Shown here: positions 31,096 through 38,998 of the stretch, one piece after another | How positions within the stretch are numbered: the first letter of the stretch is position 1 | How the letters are laid out: each line of letters opens with the position of its first letter | Assembly: GCF_022900255.1 (NCBI RefSeq) | Contig: NZ_JALIRM010000010.1 | Coordinates: 124,001 to 188,000 of the forward strand | DNA from: Lederbergia wuyishanensis | GTDB lineage: Bacteria > Bacillota > Bacilli > Bacillales > Bacillaceae_C | DNA: 64,000 nucleotides | Direction: 5' to 3' | The notes under the pieces: generated by a model | What the model saw: the letters and a program-made list of their open reading frames with translations, nothing else | Database searches by the model: none | Told to the model about the DNA's origin: nothing | Program-made: the position numbers and the translations under genes

Positions 31096-32898
31096 TTGCC
31101 AGATTGGTCATATCACACTATTTTCAAGCCAATTCTTCTTAAACTTCCTCCTTCCATTAGTCGGGAGTTTATTCACCGAGGAATGAGTACGTTATCTTCT
31201 TCGTCAATGGGTGAAATATTTATAGAATTCCTTGGTCATATGTCACCTTCTAAAAAAATGAAGAAAGAATTATTCGGTATTCAGTTTACTTCTCCTATTG
31301 GACTAAGTGGAAAAATTGACCCCCAATTATCTGGACTTAAAGCGTTTCAAAACCTCGGTTTTGGCTTTCTTGAAATTGGACCAGTTTCCCTTCGTGGTAC
31401 AAAAGGAAAGGAAGAACTTTTTCTTGATCAAAAGAAAGAGCAAATCCATGGATTTTCCAACATACCTATAAAGCTTTCTACTGTCGAGGAAAAACTACGC
31501 TCTCTGAAAAAAAAGAAGATGCCATTTTTTATAAGGGTTGAGGGCTCTTTACAAGAAATCAAGCAGATATGCGAAAAGCTTCATCCTTATAGTGATGGAT
31601 TTATACTGAACAGTCATCCATTGGATTCAGCTAATGAATTTAAACTGTTCACGGAAAAGTTAGGTAAACCTGTCATATTTGCTTGTTCGCCAGATGATAT
31701 GACTACCTTAGAAGAGCTGAAAAACTATAATCCAAGTGGAATACTACTTGAAAATCAGCATAATACTGACAGGATAAACGATTCGCTTGCTACAATAAGG
31801 AAGTCATTTGGATCTGACTTGCCTATTATTATTTTAAGTAGAATACGAGAGCCAGTAGATGCTGTTCAATTATTGGATAACGGAGCATCGTTAATCATGT
31901 TAGGCTATGATTATGTATTTGCAGGTCCCGGTCTGCCAAAGCGAATCAATGAAGCATACAGCAACAAGTTCCCGCGTGAATCAATGATGGTTAAAGGATG
32001 GCTTTGGTATTGGTTGTTTGGATTAGCAATTACAATTGCTGGATTCATAGCATTGCTTTTTAGTATGACCTCCATTATCCTTCCGTACGATGAATTTTTT
32101 TTAGGAATAATGAGAAGGGATATTCTCGATTTCAATCCTGCCATTTTATATTTTATGGCCCATGATCGGATGACTCTTTCAGGAACCATGATTTCAGGTG
32201 GAATCATCTATATGCAGCTTGCGAGGTATGGAATCAGGTATGGCATGCATTGGGCAAGAAAAGCCGTAAATATAGCTGGTATAATTGGGTTCTTAGGGAT
32301 ATTATTATTTATCGGTTATGGTTATTTCGATTGGCTTCATGGGTTGTTTTGGCTTATCTTATTACCTTTATTTATTGTTGGATATGCAAAATCAAAAAAT
32401 GCAAATGAAGCACCGTCAAGTACAAATCTATTCAACCATCGATCCTGGAAATTGAGCTTAATTGGCCAATTATCATTTGTCCTACTAGGTGCTGCTTTAT
32501 CTATTGGAGGAGTTGTAATCTCAGTGATTGGGGCATCCACTGTCTTTGTCCCAACTGATCTTTCTTATTTATGTCTTACACCCGAAATGCTTAATGAATT
32601 TAATGAACGGTTAATCCCCGTTATTGCGCATGATCGTGCAGGATTTGGAAGTGCTTTACTGAGCGTGGGATTACTCGTATTGATGCTAGCCTTATGGGGA
32701 ATTCGTGAAGGAGAAAGCTGGGTTTGGTGGACATTCACAATTGGTGCCATTCCAGCATTTTCATCTGGTATTATTACTCACTATATTATTGGTTATACAG
32801 ATTTTTTCCATCTATCCCCTGCTTATATAGCTGTAATTCTATATATGATAGGAATCATTTGCACTGCACCATATTTAATAATTAGGAAGAAAAAATAA
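31096..32898 (+). CDS. dihydroorotate-dehydrogenase-like domain fused to a membrane domain
   Basis: Residues 1-295 resemble quinone-type dihydroorotate dehydrogenase: an N-terminal helical part, SPIGLSGKIDPQLSGLKAF (family: NPVGLAAGFDK), FGFLEIGPVS, and a final GASLIMLGYDYVFAGPGLPKRI. However, the orotate/FMN motif NxSSPNTPGLR is replaced by LNSHPLDSANEF. The phosphate-binding GxGGI loop has become LSRIREP. Residues about 300-600 form seven or eight membrane helices in two similar halves: each has a helix pair around a LPYDEFFLG / VPTDLSYLC segment and an AHDRM/AHDRA motif. This suggests a catalytically dead TIM barrel attached to a duplicated membrane module. The start is TTG. No pyr genes are near. 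Confidence 0.75.
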   Translation: MPDWSYHTIFKPILLKLPPSISREFIHRGMSTLSSSSMGEIFIEFLGHMSPSKKMKKELFGIQFTSPIGLSGKIDPQLSGLKAFQNLGFGFLEIGPVSLRGTKGKEELFLDQKKEQIHGFSNIPIKLSTVEEKLRSLKKKKMPFFIRVEGSLQEIKQICEKLHPYSDGFILNSHPLDSANEFKLFTEKLGKPVIFACSPDDMTTLEELKNYNPSGILLENQHNTDRINDSLATIRKSFGSDLPIIILSRIREPVDAVQLLDNGASLIMLGYDYVFAGPGLPKRINEAYSNKFPRESMMVKGWLWYWLFGLAITIAGFIALLFSMTSIILPYDEFFLGIMRRDILDFNPAILYFMAHDRMTLSGTMISGGIIYMQLARYGIRYGMHWARKAVNIAGIIGFLGILLFIGYGYFDWLHGLFWLILLPLFIVGYAKSKNANEAPSSTNLFNHRSWKLSLIGQLSFVLLGAALSIGGVVISVIGASTVFVPTDLSYLCLTPEMLNEFNERLIPVIAHDRAGFGSALLSVGLLVLMLALWGIREGESWVWWTFTIGAIPAFSSGIITHYIIGYTDFFHLSPAYIAVILYMIGIICTAPYLIIRKKK

Positions 32899-32916
32899 GC
32901 CGCTGAAGGCTTATTT
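32893..32916 (+). terminator. terminator of the DHODH-like fusion gene
   Basis: AAATAAGCC / GGCTTATTT overlaps the stop codon and is followed by T residues. Confidence 0.75.
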
Positions 32917-33116
32917 TTTATAAAAATATATTTCCTCATACGTACCTTTTCTGCCCACCATTGATAAAAAGTCGGGGGTCTAATCACATCTTAAATGTTG
33001 AATCTAAACAGGACTATGTTATTTCTCGAAACAACAATTTTTTAAAAAACACATCGTAAGGACAGGAAAAAACAGCTTCATGCAATATTTCCCATTAGAA
33101 AAGTATCTCCAAATTA

Positions 33117-33165
33117 TTGACATGATTTTCAAAAGGGAATAAACTATGTGTAACCGGTTACCCAT
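33117..33165 (+). promoter_or_regulatory. rbsR operon promoter with +1 operator
   Basis: TTGACA (33117-33122), a 17-bp spacer and TAAACT (33140-33145) form a sigma-A promoter. The perfect palindrome GTAACCGGTTAC (33150-33161) covers the expected start point, fitting autorepression by the LacI-family protein. Confidence 0.82.
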
Positions 33166-33179
33166 TGGAGTGAGGAAAA

Positions 33180-34154
33180 ATGGCTTCAATTAAAGATGTT
33201 GCAAAGCTTGCGGGAGTTTCAGTTGCTACGGTCTCTCGCGTCCTAAATAATAAAGGCTATGTAGGTGTGGATACAAGGGAAAAGGTAGAAAATGCTATTC
33301 AAACCTTGAATTATAAGCCCAATGAAGTTGCAAGGAGCTTATTTAAAAAGCAATCCAAGACAATTGGACTTCTTCTTCCTAGTATAATGAACCCTTTCTT
33401 CCCAGAGCTTTCAAGAGCAGTGGAAGATGTTGCTGCCGATCTTGGTTATAATGTCATTTTGTGCAATACTGACGGCAATAAGGAAAAAGAGCAACGTTAT
33501 TTAGATATGCTTTTGCAAAAATATGTGGATGGTATCATCTTTACCACCACTTCTCTTGATCCTGACATGCTCCAGCAATTACAAATTCCGATTGTATGCA
33601 TGGACCGAAAAGTTAGTACAAATATTACTACCGTGGTTGTTAATAATAAAAAAGGCGCCCAGTTGGCAACTCAATTTTTGTTAGATAAAGGCTGTAAACG
33701 AGTTGCTCATATTAGGGGGCCTGAGAATGTGTACACGGCAAAGGAAAGATTGGAAGGATATTTGGACATTGTAAAAAATAAAGAATGGTTTAAAGAAAGC
33801 TATATTGTCAATGGGCAGTATGGAATGGAAAAAGCCATTGAAGCAACCCTTGAACTTCTTCAAACCAATCCTGAAATAGATGGAATTTTTGCTGCTAATG
33901 ATACAACGGCAATTGGCGCGATGAAAGCTGCACATCAAATTGGCCTAAGAATTCCGGAAGATATATCAATCATAGGATTTGACGGAATTGCCTTATCAAA
34001 ATCAACCATTCCAGAATTAACTACTGTTGCACAGCCTATTTATGAAATAGGAAAAAAAGCAGCCTCCTTACTTGTACAATTGATTGATGGTAATTCTATT
34101 CAACAGAATCTATTTACTTTAGATGTAAAATTAATAGAAAGACATTCCACATAA
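33180..34154 (+). CDS. rbsR: LacI-family repressor, RbsR-like
   Basis: The 324-residue repressor has the LacI HTH (ASIKDVAKLAGVSVATVSRV, about 2-21), a hinge helix (NEVARSLFKKQ) and a periplasmic-binding-like sensor domain from about residue 60. It has the usual ITTVVVNNKKGAQLATQ and DISIIGFDGIALS segments. The operon with ribokinase and nucleoside hydrolase indicates ribose or a nucleoside-derived sugar as inducer. GGAGTGAGG precedes the ATG. A palindromic operator lies at its own promoter and a near copy inside rbsK, suggesting looping. The name rests on context; another LacI subtype is possible. Confidence 0.85.
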   Translation: MASIKDVAKLAGVSVATVSRVLNNKGYVGVDTREKVENAIQTLNYKPNEVARSLFKKQSKTIGLLLPSIMNPFFPELSRAVEDVAADLGYNVILCNTDGNKEKEQRYLDMLLQKYVDGIIFTTTSLDPDMLQQLQIPIVCMDRKVSTNITTVVVNNKKGAQLATQFLLDKGCKRVAHIRGPENVYTAKERLEGYLDIVKNKEWFKESYIVNGQYGMEKAIEATLELLQTNPEIDGIFAANDTTAIGAMKAAHQIGLRIPEDISIIGFDGIALSKSTIPELTTVAQPIYEIGKKAASLLVQLIDGNSIQQNLFTLDVKLIERHST

Positions 34155-34168
34155 GGAGGGATACTGGA

Positions 34169-35056
34169 ATGCAGGATACACCTAGAATTGTAGTGGTCGG
34201 AAGCATTAATATGGATTTAGTGACCACTACAGAAACAATACCGAAAAAAGGTGAGACACTCATCGGAGAAAAATTTCAAATGAATCCTGGAGGAAAAGGC
34301 GCCAATCAAGCGGTAGCCGCTGCAAGACTCGGTGTTCCGGTTCATATGATTGGCTGCGTTGGGGATGATAGTTTTGGTAAAGACCTCGTTCAACATCTAA
34401 TTGAAAATGGGGTCAATACGTCCAATGTGGAACCGGTTACCTATATCACAGGAACAGCAACTATTATCGTTTCAAATCAAGATAATAGAATTATTGTAAC
34501 CCCTGGAGCAAATAATTATGTTACAGCAGATTTTGTAGAAAAGAATAGAGAAGTTATTGCAAACAGCGATATCTTAATCCTCCAATTAGAAGTTCCACTA
34601 GAGGCTGTTCAGAAAGCAGCAAAAATTGCGAAAGAAAATGATGTACTAGTCATTCTTAATCCAGCTCCAATTAGAGAACTTCCAGACTCCCTAATCGAGC
34701 TTGTGGACTACATTACACCAAATGAGCATGAAGTACAGCTTTTACTTAAAAATAGAAATATCGACGAAATAAAAAACAAGTTGATTTTAACACAAGGTAG
34801 TCGAGGCGTGGTTTTTTACAAAAATGAAAAAGAGGTGCACCTTCCTGCCCATTCAATAAAAGTCGTTGATACAACTGGTGCAGGAGATTCATTTAATGGT
34901 GGATTAGCAGCTGCTTTAAGTAAGGGACTTTCCATTGAGGAAGCTTGCCGTTTCGGAAATGCAGTGGCTGCTCTGTCGACTACTAAAATGGGCGCCCAAA
35001 CAGGCATGCCAACTGAAGCAGAAGTCAATCAATTTTTAAAATCGCTCGAACAATAA
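34169..35056 (+). CDS. rbsK: ribokinase
   Basis: The 295-residue PfkB-family kinase has the N-terminal signature GSINMDLV (about 11-18), the GGKGANQAVAAARLG motif (about 43-57) and the C-terminal TTGAGDSFNGG with catalytic Asp 240. It phosphorylates ribose to ribose-5-phosphate. It lies 14 bp after rbsR. No ribose ABC transporter (rbsDACB) follows. Instead a nucleoside hydrolase and a transporter do, so the ribose would come from nucleosides inside the cell. Bases 34425-34444 within the gene contain a near-perfect copy of the promoter operator. Confidence 0.92.
   Translation: MQDTPRIVVVGSINMDLVTTTETIPKKGETLIGEKFQMNPGGKGANQAVAAARLGVPVHMIGCVGDDSFGKDLVQHLIENGVNTSNVEPVTYITGTATIIVSNQDNRIIVTPGANNYVTADFVEKNREVIANSDILILQLEVPLEAVQKAAKIAKENDVLVILNPAPIRELPDSLIELVDYITPNEHEVQLLLKNRNIDEIKNKLILTQGSRGVVFYKNEKEVHLPAHSIKVVDTTGAGDSFNGGLAAALSKGLSIEEACRFGNAVAALSTTKMGAQTGMPTEAEVNQFLKSLEQ
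34425..34444. promoter_or_regulatory. second RbsR operator inside rbsK
   Basis: ATGTGGAACCGGTTACCTAT matches the promoter-site ATGTGTAACCGGTTACCCAT at 18 of 20 positions. It lies 1279 bp downstream, like the auxiliary operator inside lacZ. Confidence 0.6.
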
Positions 35057-35088
35057 TCTTACTGTAATGATCTTAGGAGGAACAACAA

Positions 35089-36009
35089 ATGACAAAAAGA
35101 CCAATCATTATTGATACAGATCCCGGAATTGATGATGCAGTTGCGATAGCAATCGCCTTGTATAGTGAAAAGTTGGATGTGCGACTCATCACGACTGTGG
35201 CAGGCAATGTGAGCCTTGATAAAGTGACGTATAACGCTCTTCGTTTACTAAAATTTTTCAAAAAAGATATTCCAGTAGCTAAAGGTGCCTCTCGTCCTTT
35301 AATCAAAGACCCTATTGATGCAAGCGATATCCATGGCTCTACTGGTATGGATGGCTTTGATTTTGAAGAGCCAACTGATGAACTGCTTTTAAAAGAAAAT
35401 GCCGTTAACGCGATGTATCGTGTCATCACAACAAGCAAAGAGAAAATCACTCTCGTTCCAATCGGACCACTGACAAATATCGCTTTATTACTTAAGGTAT
35501 ATCCTGAAGTTAAGGAAAATATTGAAGAAATTGTTCTCATGGGAGGCTCAACTACTCGAGGAAATGCAGGAGTCATGTCTGAATTTAACATGTTCGCTGA
35601 TCCAGAAGCAGCCAAAATCGTCTTTCAAAGTAACATACCCATTGTGATGGCAGGACTGGATGTAGGCTGGAAAGCACTCATTTACCCTGAAGATAGTGAA
35701 CAATTACTAGATATGAACGAAACTGGCAAGATGGTCTATCAGCTCTTTAAAAAGTATCGCGGGGGCAGTATGAAAACTGGGTTAAAAATGTATGATTCCT
35801 TTGCGATAGCCTACTTGCTTGAACCAAATATGTTTAAGACTGTAGATACATTCGTTGATGTTGAACTATCTGGCACATTGACAGCAGGTTGTACAGTAGT
35901 CGATTTAAAAGGATATTTAGGAAAACAGAGCAATGCGAAAGTTTGCACAGATGTAGACGCTCAAATGTTTACAGATTGGTTTTTTAACAGCTTAAGAAAA
36001 TGTAATTAA
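35089..36009 (+). CDS. ribonucleoside hydrolase (IUNH family)
   Basis: The 306-residue enzyme has the calcium-binding N-terminal signature DTDPGIDDAVAI (D9, D11, D15, D16), the conserved LVPIGPLTNIALLLK and VLMGGSTTRGN segments, and a C-terminal Asp region (DSFAIAYLLEP) with the metal-ligand DxxA. It splits nucleosides into base and ribose. Its place after rbsK in the operon means the freed ribose can be phosphorylated directly. Base specificity (RihA/B/C-like) cannot be assigned. The ribosome site is TTAGGAGGAACAACAA. Confidence 0.92.
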   Translation: MTKRPIIIDTDPGIDDAVAIAIALYSEKLDVRLITTVAGNVSLDKVTYNALRLLKFFKKDIPVAKGASRPLIKDPIDASDIHGSTGMDGFDFEEPTDELLLKENAVNAMYRVITTSKEKITLVPIGPLTNIALLLKVYPEVKENIEEIVLMGGSTTRGNAGVMSEFNMFADPEAAKIVFQSNIPIVMAGLDVGWKALIYPEDSEQLLDMNETGKMVYQLFKKYRGGSMKTGLKMYDSFAIAYLLEPNMFKTVDTFVDVELSGTLTAGCTVVDLKGYLGKQSNAKVCTDVDAQMFTDWFFNSLRKCN

Positions 36010-36034
36010 CAGCTAGAAGGAGGAAAAAACAATC

Positions 36035-37468
36035 ATGGCTCTCGATTTCATCATGTATGCATCGGCGATTGTATCTGTGATCGTCGTCATCTATATGCTC
36101 ATCAAGAAAATGGACATCAAAATCACACTATTTTTAATGGGGATCCTTCTCATCTTAATTAGCCTTGCGATGGGAAAAGATATAGCCATCAAGGACTTCG
36201 AGTCCACTGGCTCATTCTTATTGGACCCATTACAAGTGATTGTGGCACAGTTTAAAGATACATTGGGAGCCGCAGGTTTCATTATCCTCATGTTAGGTGG
36301 ATACACAGCTTATATGTCTGCCATTGGAGCAAACGATGTCACCGTTAATGTATTAACAAAACCTATTTCGAAGTTTAAATCGGTCTATATTTTAGTTCCT
36401 GTCGTATTCTTATTAGGTAACCTATTGTCTCTTGTAATACCTAGTGCCTCAAACTTGGCGATAATTTTATTAGCAACTCTTTACCCTGTTTTACGGAAAG
36501 CTGGCATGTCCGCTCTTTCTGCTGCGGCTGTCATTGCTACATCTGCAACAATTGTTCCGACACCACTTGGAAGTGATAATGTAGCTATTGCAGAAGAACT
36601 GGCCAAGCATCCTGAGTTTGCAGGATTAACGGTATCAGATTATGTTTTTAACTATCATGCAATTGTTTCGATTCCAACATTAATTTTTATTGCGATTATT
36701 CATTATTTCTGGCAAAAAAGAATGGATAAAAAGAGCTTATCTAACACAAATGAAGCTACAGCAGAAGAAATTAGCGATGGTAAAAATGACTTGTCAAAAA
36801 TTGAGGGTGGCAAATTATTTAAAACGGTTTATGCTATTCTTCCTATTTTTCCAATTATTCTTTTGCTTGTATCCTATGGTATACAAATATCAACAGGAGC
36901 CACTATTCAAATTACGGTCGAGATTGCAACGATTGTTTCCTTAATTCTAGCGATTATTTGTGAATTAATAAGACATCGCGGCGATAATAAAGCGCTGAAA
37001 GATACAGAAAGCTTCTTTAAAGGAATGGGTGGAGCGATTCCAATCGTAGCCTTGCTCGTTGCAGTATCCGTCTATGTTACTGGTTTAAAGTCAATTGGTC
37101 TTATTGACGCTCTACAATCTGCCATGGAAGGCATCCACGGGCAAGGATTAGATTTCGTTTTACCACTTATCCTAGTTGCCTTAACTATATTAATCGTCTT
37201 ATTAAGCGGAAGCGGTATCGCCCTATTCTTCGCTATGGTTCCACTCGTTGTACCACTAGCGGATGCAGCCGGCATAAGCCCTATTGCCTTATCCATACCA
37301 ATGGGATTAGCTGGTAACCTTATGCGTGCCGTGTCTCCTGTTGCTGCTGTTGTATTGATTGTCGCAGGAACTACGAAAGCTCAACCACTTGAAATTGTCA
37401 AAAGAACATCAATTCCTATGATTGCTGGTATTGTCTTTATGTTTATTCTTTCAATGATTTTGTACTAA
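36035..37468 (+). CDS. DcuC/YfcC-family transporter, probable nucleoside importer
   Basis: The 477-residue protein has about 12-13 membrane helices and the features of the IT-superfamily DcuC group: NLLSLVIPSASNLAIILLAT (about 129-148) and SATIVPTPLGSDNVAIAEEL in the first half, and SGSGIALFFAMVPLVVPLAD in the second. DcuC proteins exchange C4-dicarboxylates. Here the gene is last in an rbsR-rbsK-nucleoside hydrolase operon, so uptake of nucleosides is more plausible than succinate efflux. That substrate is inference. AGAAGGAGGAAAAAACA precedes the ATG, and a strong terminator follows. Confidence 0.82.
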   Translation: MALDFIMYASAIVSVIVVIYMLIKKMDIKITLFLMGILLILISLAMGKDIAIKDFESTGSFLLDPLQVIVAQFKDTLGAAGFIILMLGGYTAYMSAIGANDVTVNVLTKPISKFKSVYILVPVVFLLGNLLSLVIPSASNLAIILLATLYPVLRKAGMSALSAAAVIATSATIVPTPLGSDNVAIAEELAKHPEFAGLTVSDYVFNYHAIVSIPTLIFIAIIHYFWQKRMDKKSLSNTNEATAEEISDGKNDLSKIEGGKLFKTVYAILPIFPIILLLVSYGIQISTGATIQITVEIATIVSLILAIICELIRHRGDNKALKDTESFFKGMGGAIPIVALLVAVSVYVTGLKSIGLIDALQSAMEGIHGQGLDFVLPLILVALTILIVLLSGSGIALFFAMVPLVVPLADAAGISPIALSIPMGLAGNLMRAVSPVAAVVLIVAGTTKAQPLEIVKRTSIPMIAGIVFMFILSMILY

Positions 37469-37480
37469 AAAGATACAGGA

Positions 37481-37512
37481 AAAAGGGTAGAATTCGATCA
37501 TTCTACCCTTTT
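37481..37512 (+). terminator. terminator of the rbs/nucleoside operon
   Basis: AAAAGGGTAGAAT / ATTCTACCCTTTT with a 6-nt loop is followed by further T residues. Confidence 0.92.
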
Positions 37513-37669
37513 TTTCTTGGACTCAATAAAAACCGAGCATTCTTCAATAAATACATAAGGAATGTGGAGCTATCATCCAATAGAATTTATAGTATTGTGT
37601 GTTATCTTACTCCCGTTAAAACCTTTAAAACCTGTCAGAGTTTGTTTTTCATGTATAGGACAACTTAAT

Positions 37670-38287
37670 TTAAACTATTTCATTTACATACTCCTTGATA
37701 AAATCAATCCAAGCAGCATATCCTTGCCCGGATAAGTGACATCCATCCACAGTATATTTCTCGTCGAGTTCATTTTCCTTTAACACATGTGGATATATAT
37801 CAATAAACTTTACAGTATTTCTCTCTGCAAGCTCTGCTAACTTCATGTTTAAGGTTTTTACATCTTTGTTATTGATCGGGTGATTATATACACTGTTATT
37901 TACAGGGAGCACACTCTGAATATATAGTTCGGTCGCTGGTAATTCTGACTTAATTCGTAATATAATCGCTTCATAATTTTTTTGGATACGCTCTATATCC
38001 CTTTTATCATTTATATCATTAATACCAATCATCAAAAAAATCTTTCTCGGCTCCAAAGAAACAATATGATCTAACCTACTCAAAACACCTAAAGAACGAT
38101 CGCTATCAATTCCCCTGTTCAATACCGTTTGTGCTGGGAAAAATTCTTGCCAATGGTTTCGCTGTGTTAAGCTGTCTCCTACAAAAACAACACCTTTCTT
38201 TAATATGGGTAAAACTTCGAACAAACTCATCCTACTTTTGTACATTGGAATTGATAAGAATTCTACGTTTTCTTTAGTTTCTGACAT
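37670..38287 (-). CDS. SGNH/GDSL-type hydrolase
   Basis: The 205-residue protein has the SGNH blocks: block I VGDSLTQR (Ser 39), block II Gly in NRGIDSDRS, block III MIGINDIND (Asn), and block V DGCHLSGQG with the catalytic Asp/His near the C-terminus. Esterases or acetylhydrolases of this class act on lipids or acylated sugars. No signal peptide is present, so it is cytoplasmic. The family is like platelet-activating-factor acetylhydrolase subunits. The gene stands alone. Confidence 0.88.
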   Translation of the reverse strand: MSETKENVEFLSIPMYKSRMSLFEVLPILKKGVVFVGDSLTQRNHWQEFFPAQTVLNRGIDSDRSLGVLSRLDHIVSLEPRKIFLMIGINDINDKRDIERIQKNYEAIILRIKSELPATELYIQSVLPVNNSVYNHPINNKDVKTLNMKLAELAERNTVKFIDIYPHVLKENELDEKYTVDGCHLSGQGYAAWIDFIKEYVNEIV

Positions 38288-38639
38288 TAAATCATACCCT
38301 CACCATAATGATTTTTTAAATAAAGCAAACCGTAATTCCTAAACTGGATATTCAATAAATTAAATAAGTATCATTATATTTTGAATTTTTTTGAATGTCT
38401 ATTTTTTTGACCAATCAGCTTTATTTGGAATGAATAAACAGAAGTTATTGTTTTTCTTTTCAAACTAATCATCCAATTTTTGTTTAGATAAACAGTTACT
38501 CCAAATACTTGGAAATATGGCTCTCTTCAAACGTGATCCATAAATATTTTTTTTATAATCATAAACGTATAAAGGCATATGCCCTTATTTACTTTTCCTT
38601 TATCACAAAGTATAATAAATTGTGTAAAGCGATTTCAAT

Positions 38640-38918
38640 GAGAAAATCTTTCATATAAGAAGAGGTGCATTTTGTGAGTGCGGTAGTTTCTAAATAGGAA
38701 AAAATTAAAAGGAAATAAGGAAGTTTTTGAAATTAGGGGAATTTTTCATTTTCATACCCCTTATTTATACATGGACTTATTTCCGCCTATGAAGATACCT
38801 ACCTACTTTATATGCAAGTGCATCATTTCATGATTTGAACTATCGTAATGGATGGTTTAATTTATGTATTTACTTTTGCCTTGTAAACGTAAGCTGCGGT
38901 ATCTGCCGCAGCTTTTTT
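38640..38918 (+). promoter_or_regulatory. structured leader with terminator before the mutS2-like gene (candidate riboswitch)
   Basis: A 280-nt gene-free stretch contains nested pairings: GGAAATAAG near 38709 with CTTATTTCC near 38778, enclosing GGGG/CCCC arms near 38736-38762. A rho-independent terminator follows: AAGCTGCGG / CCGCAGCTT then T6, 38891-38918. It ends 80 bp before the downstream ATG. A TATAAT-like box (about 38611) could drive it. The layout, promoter-structure-terminator-gene, is that of an attenuator. The AGAGGTGC near 38662 recalls the lysine riboswitch start, but the rest does not match, and I recognise no known class. Confidence 0.5.
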
Positions 38919-38998
38919 ATTTATCTAAAACTCATTGAAATCCTACGAGTAGGTTTCTTCATTGTCGATCCAAATAATCACTTTGAGGAGAATGAAAC

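Noticed and set aside
38655-38800. Possible lysine riboswitch (AGAGGTGC near 38662)
   Set aside because: Only the first conserved block resembles the L-box; the later GGAGA, CGCCGAAG-type and GGCUAUC blocks are absent, and the downstream gene is not lysine-related.
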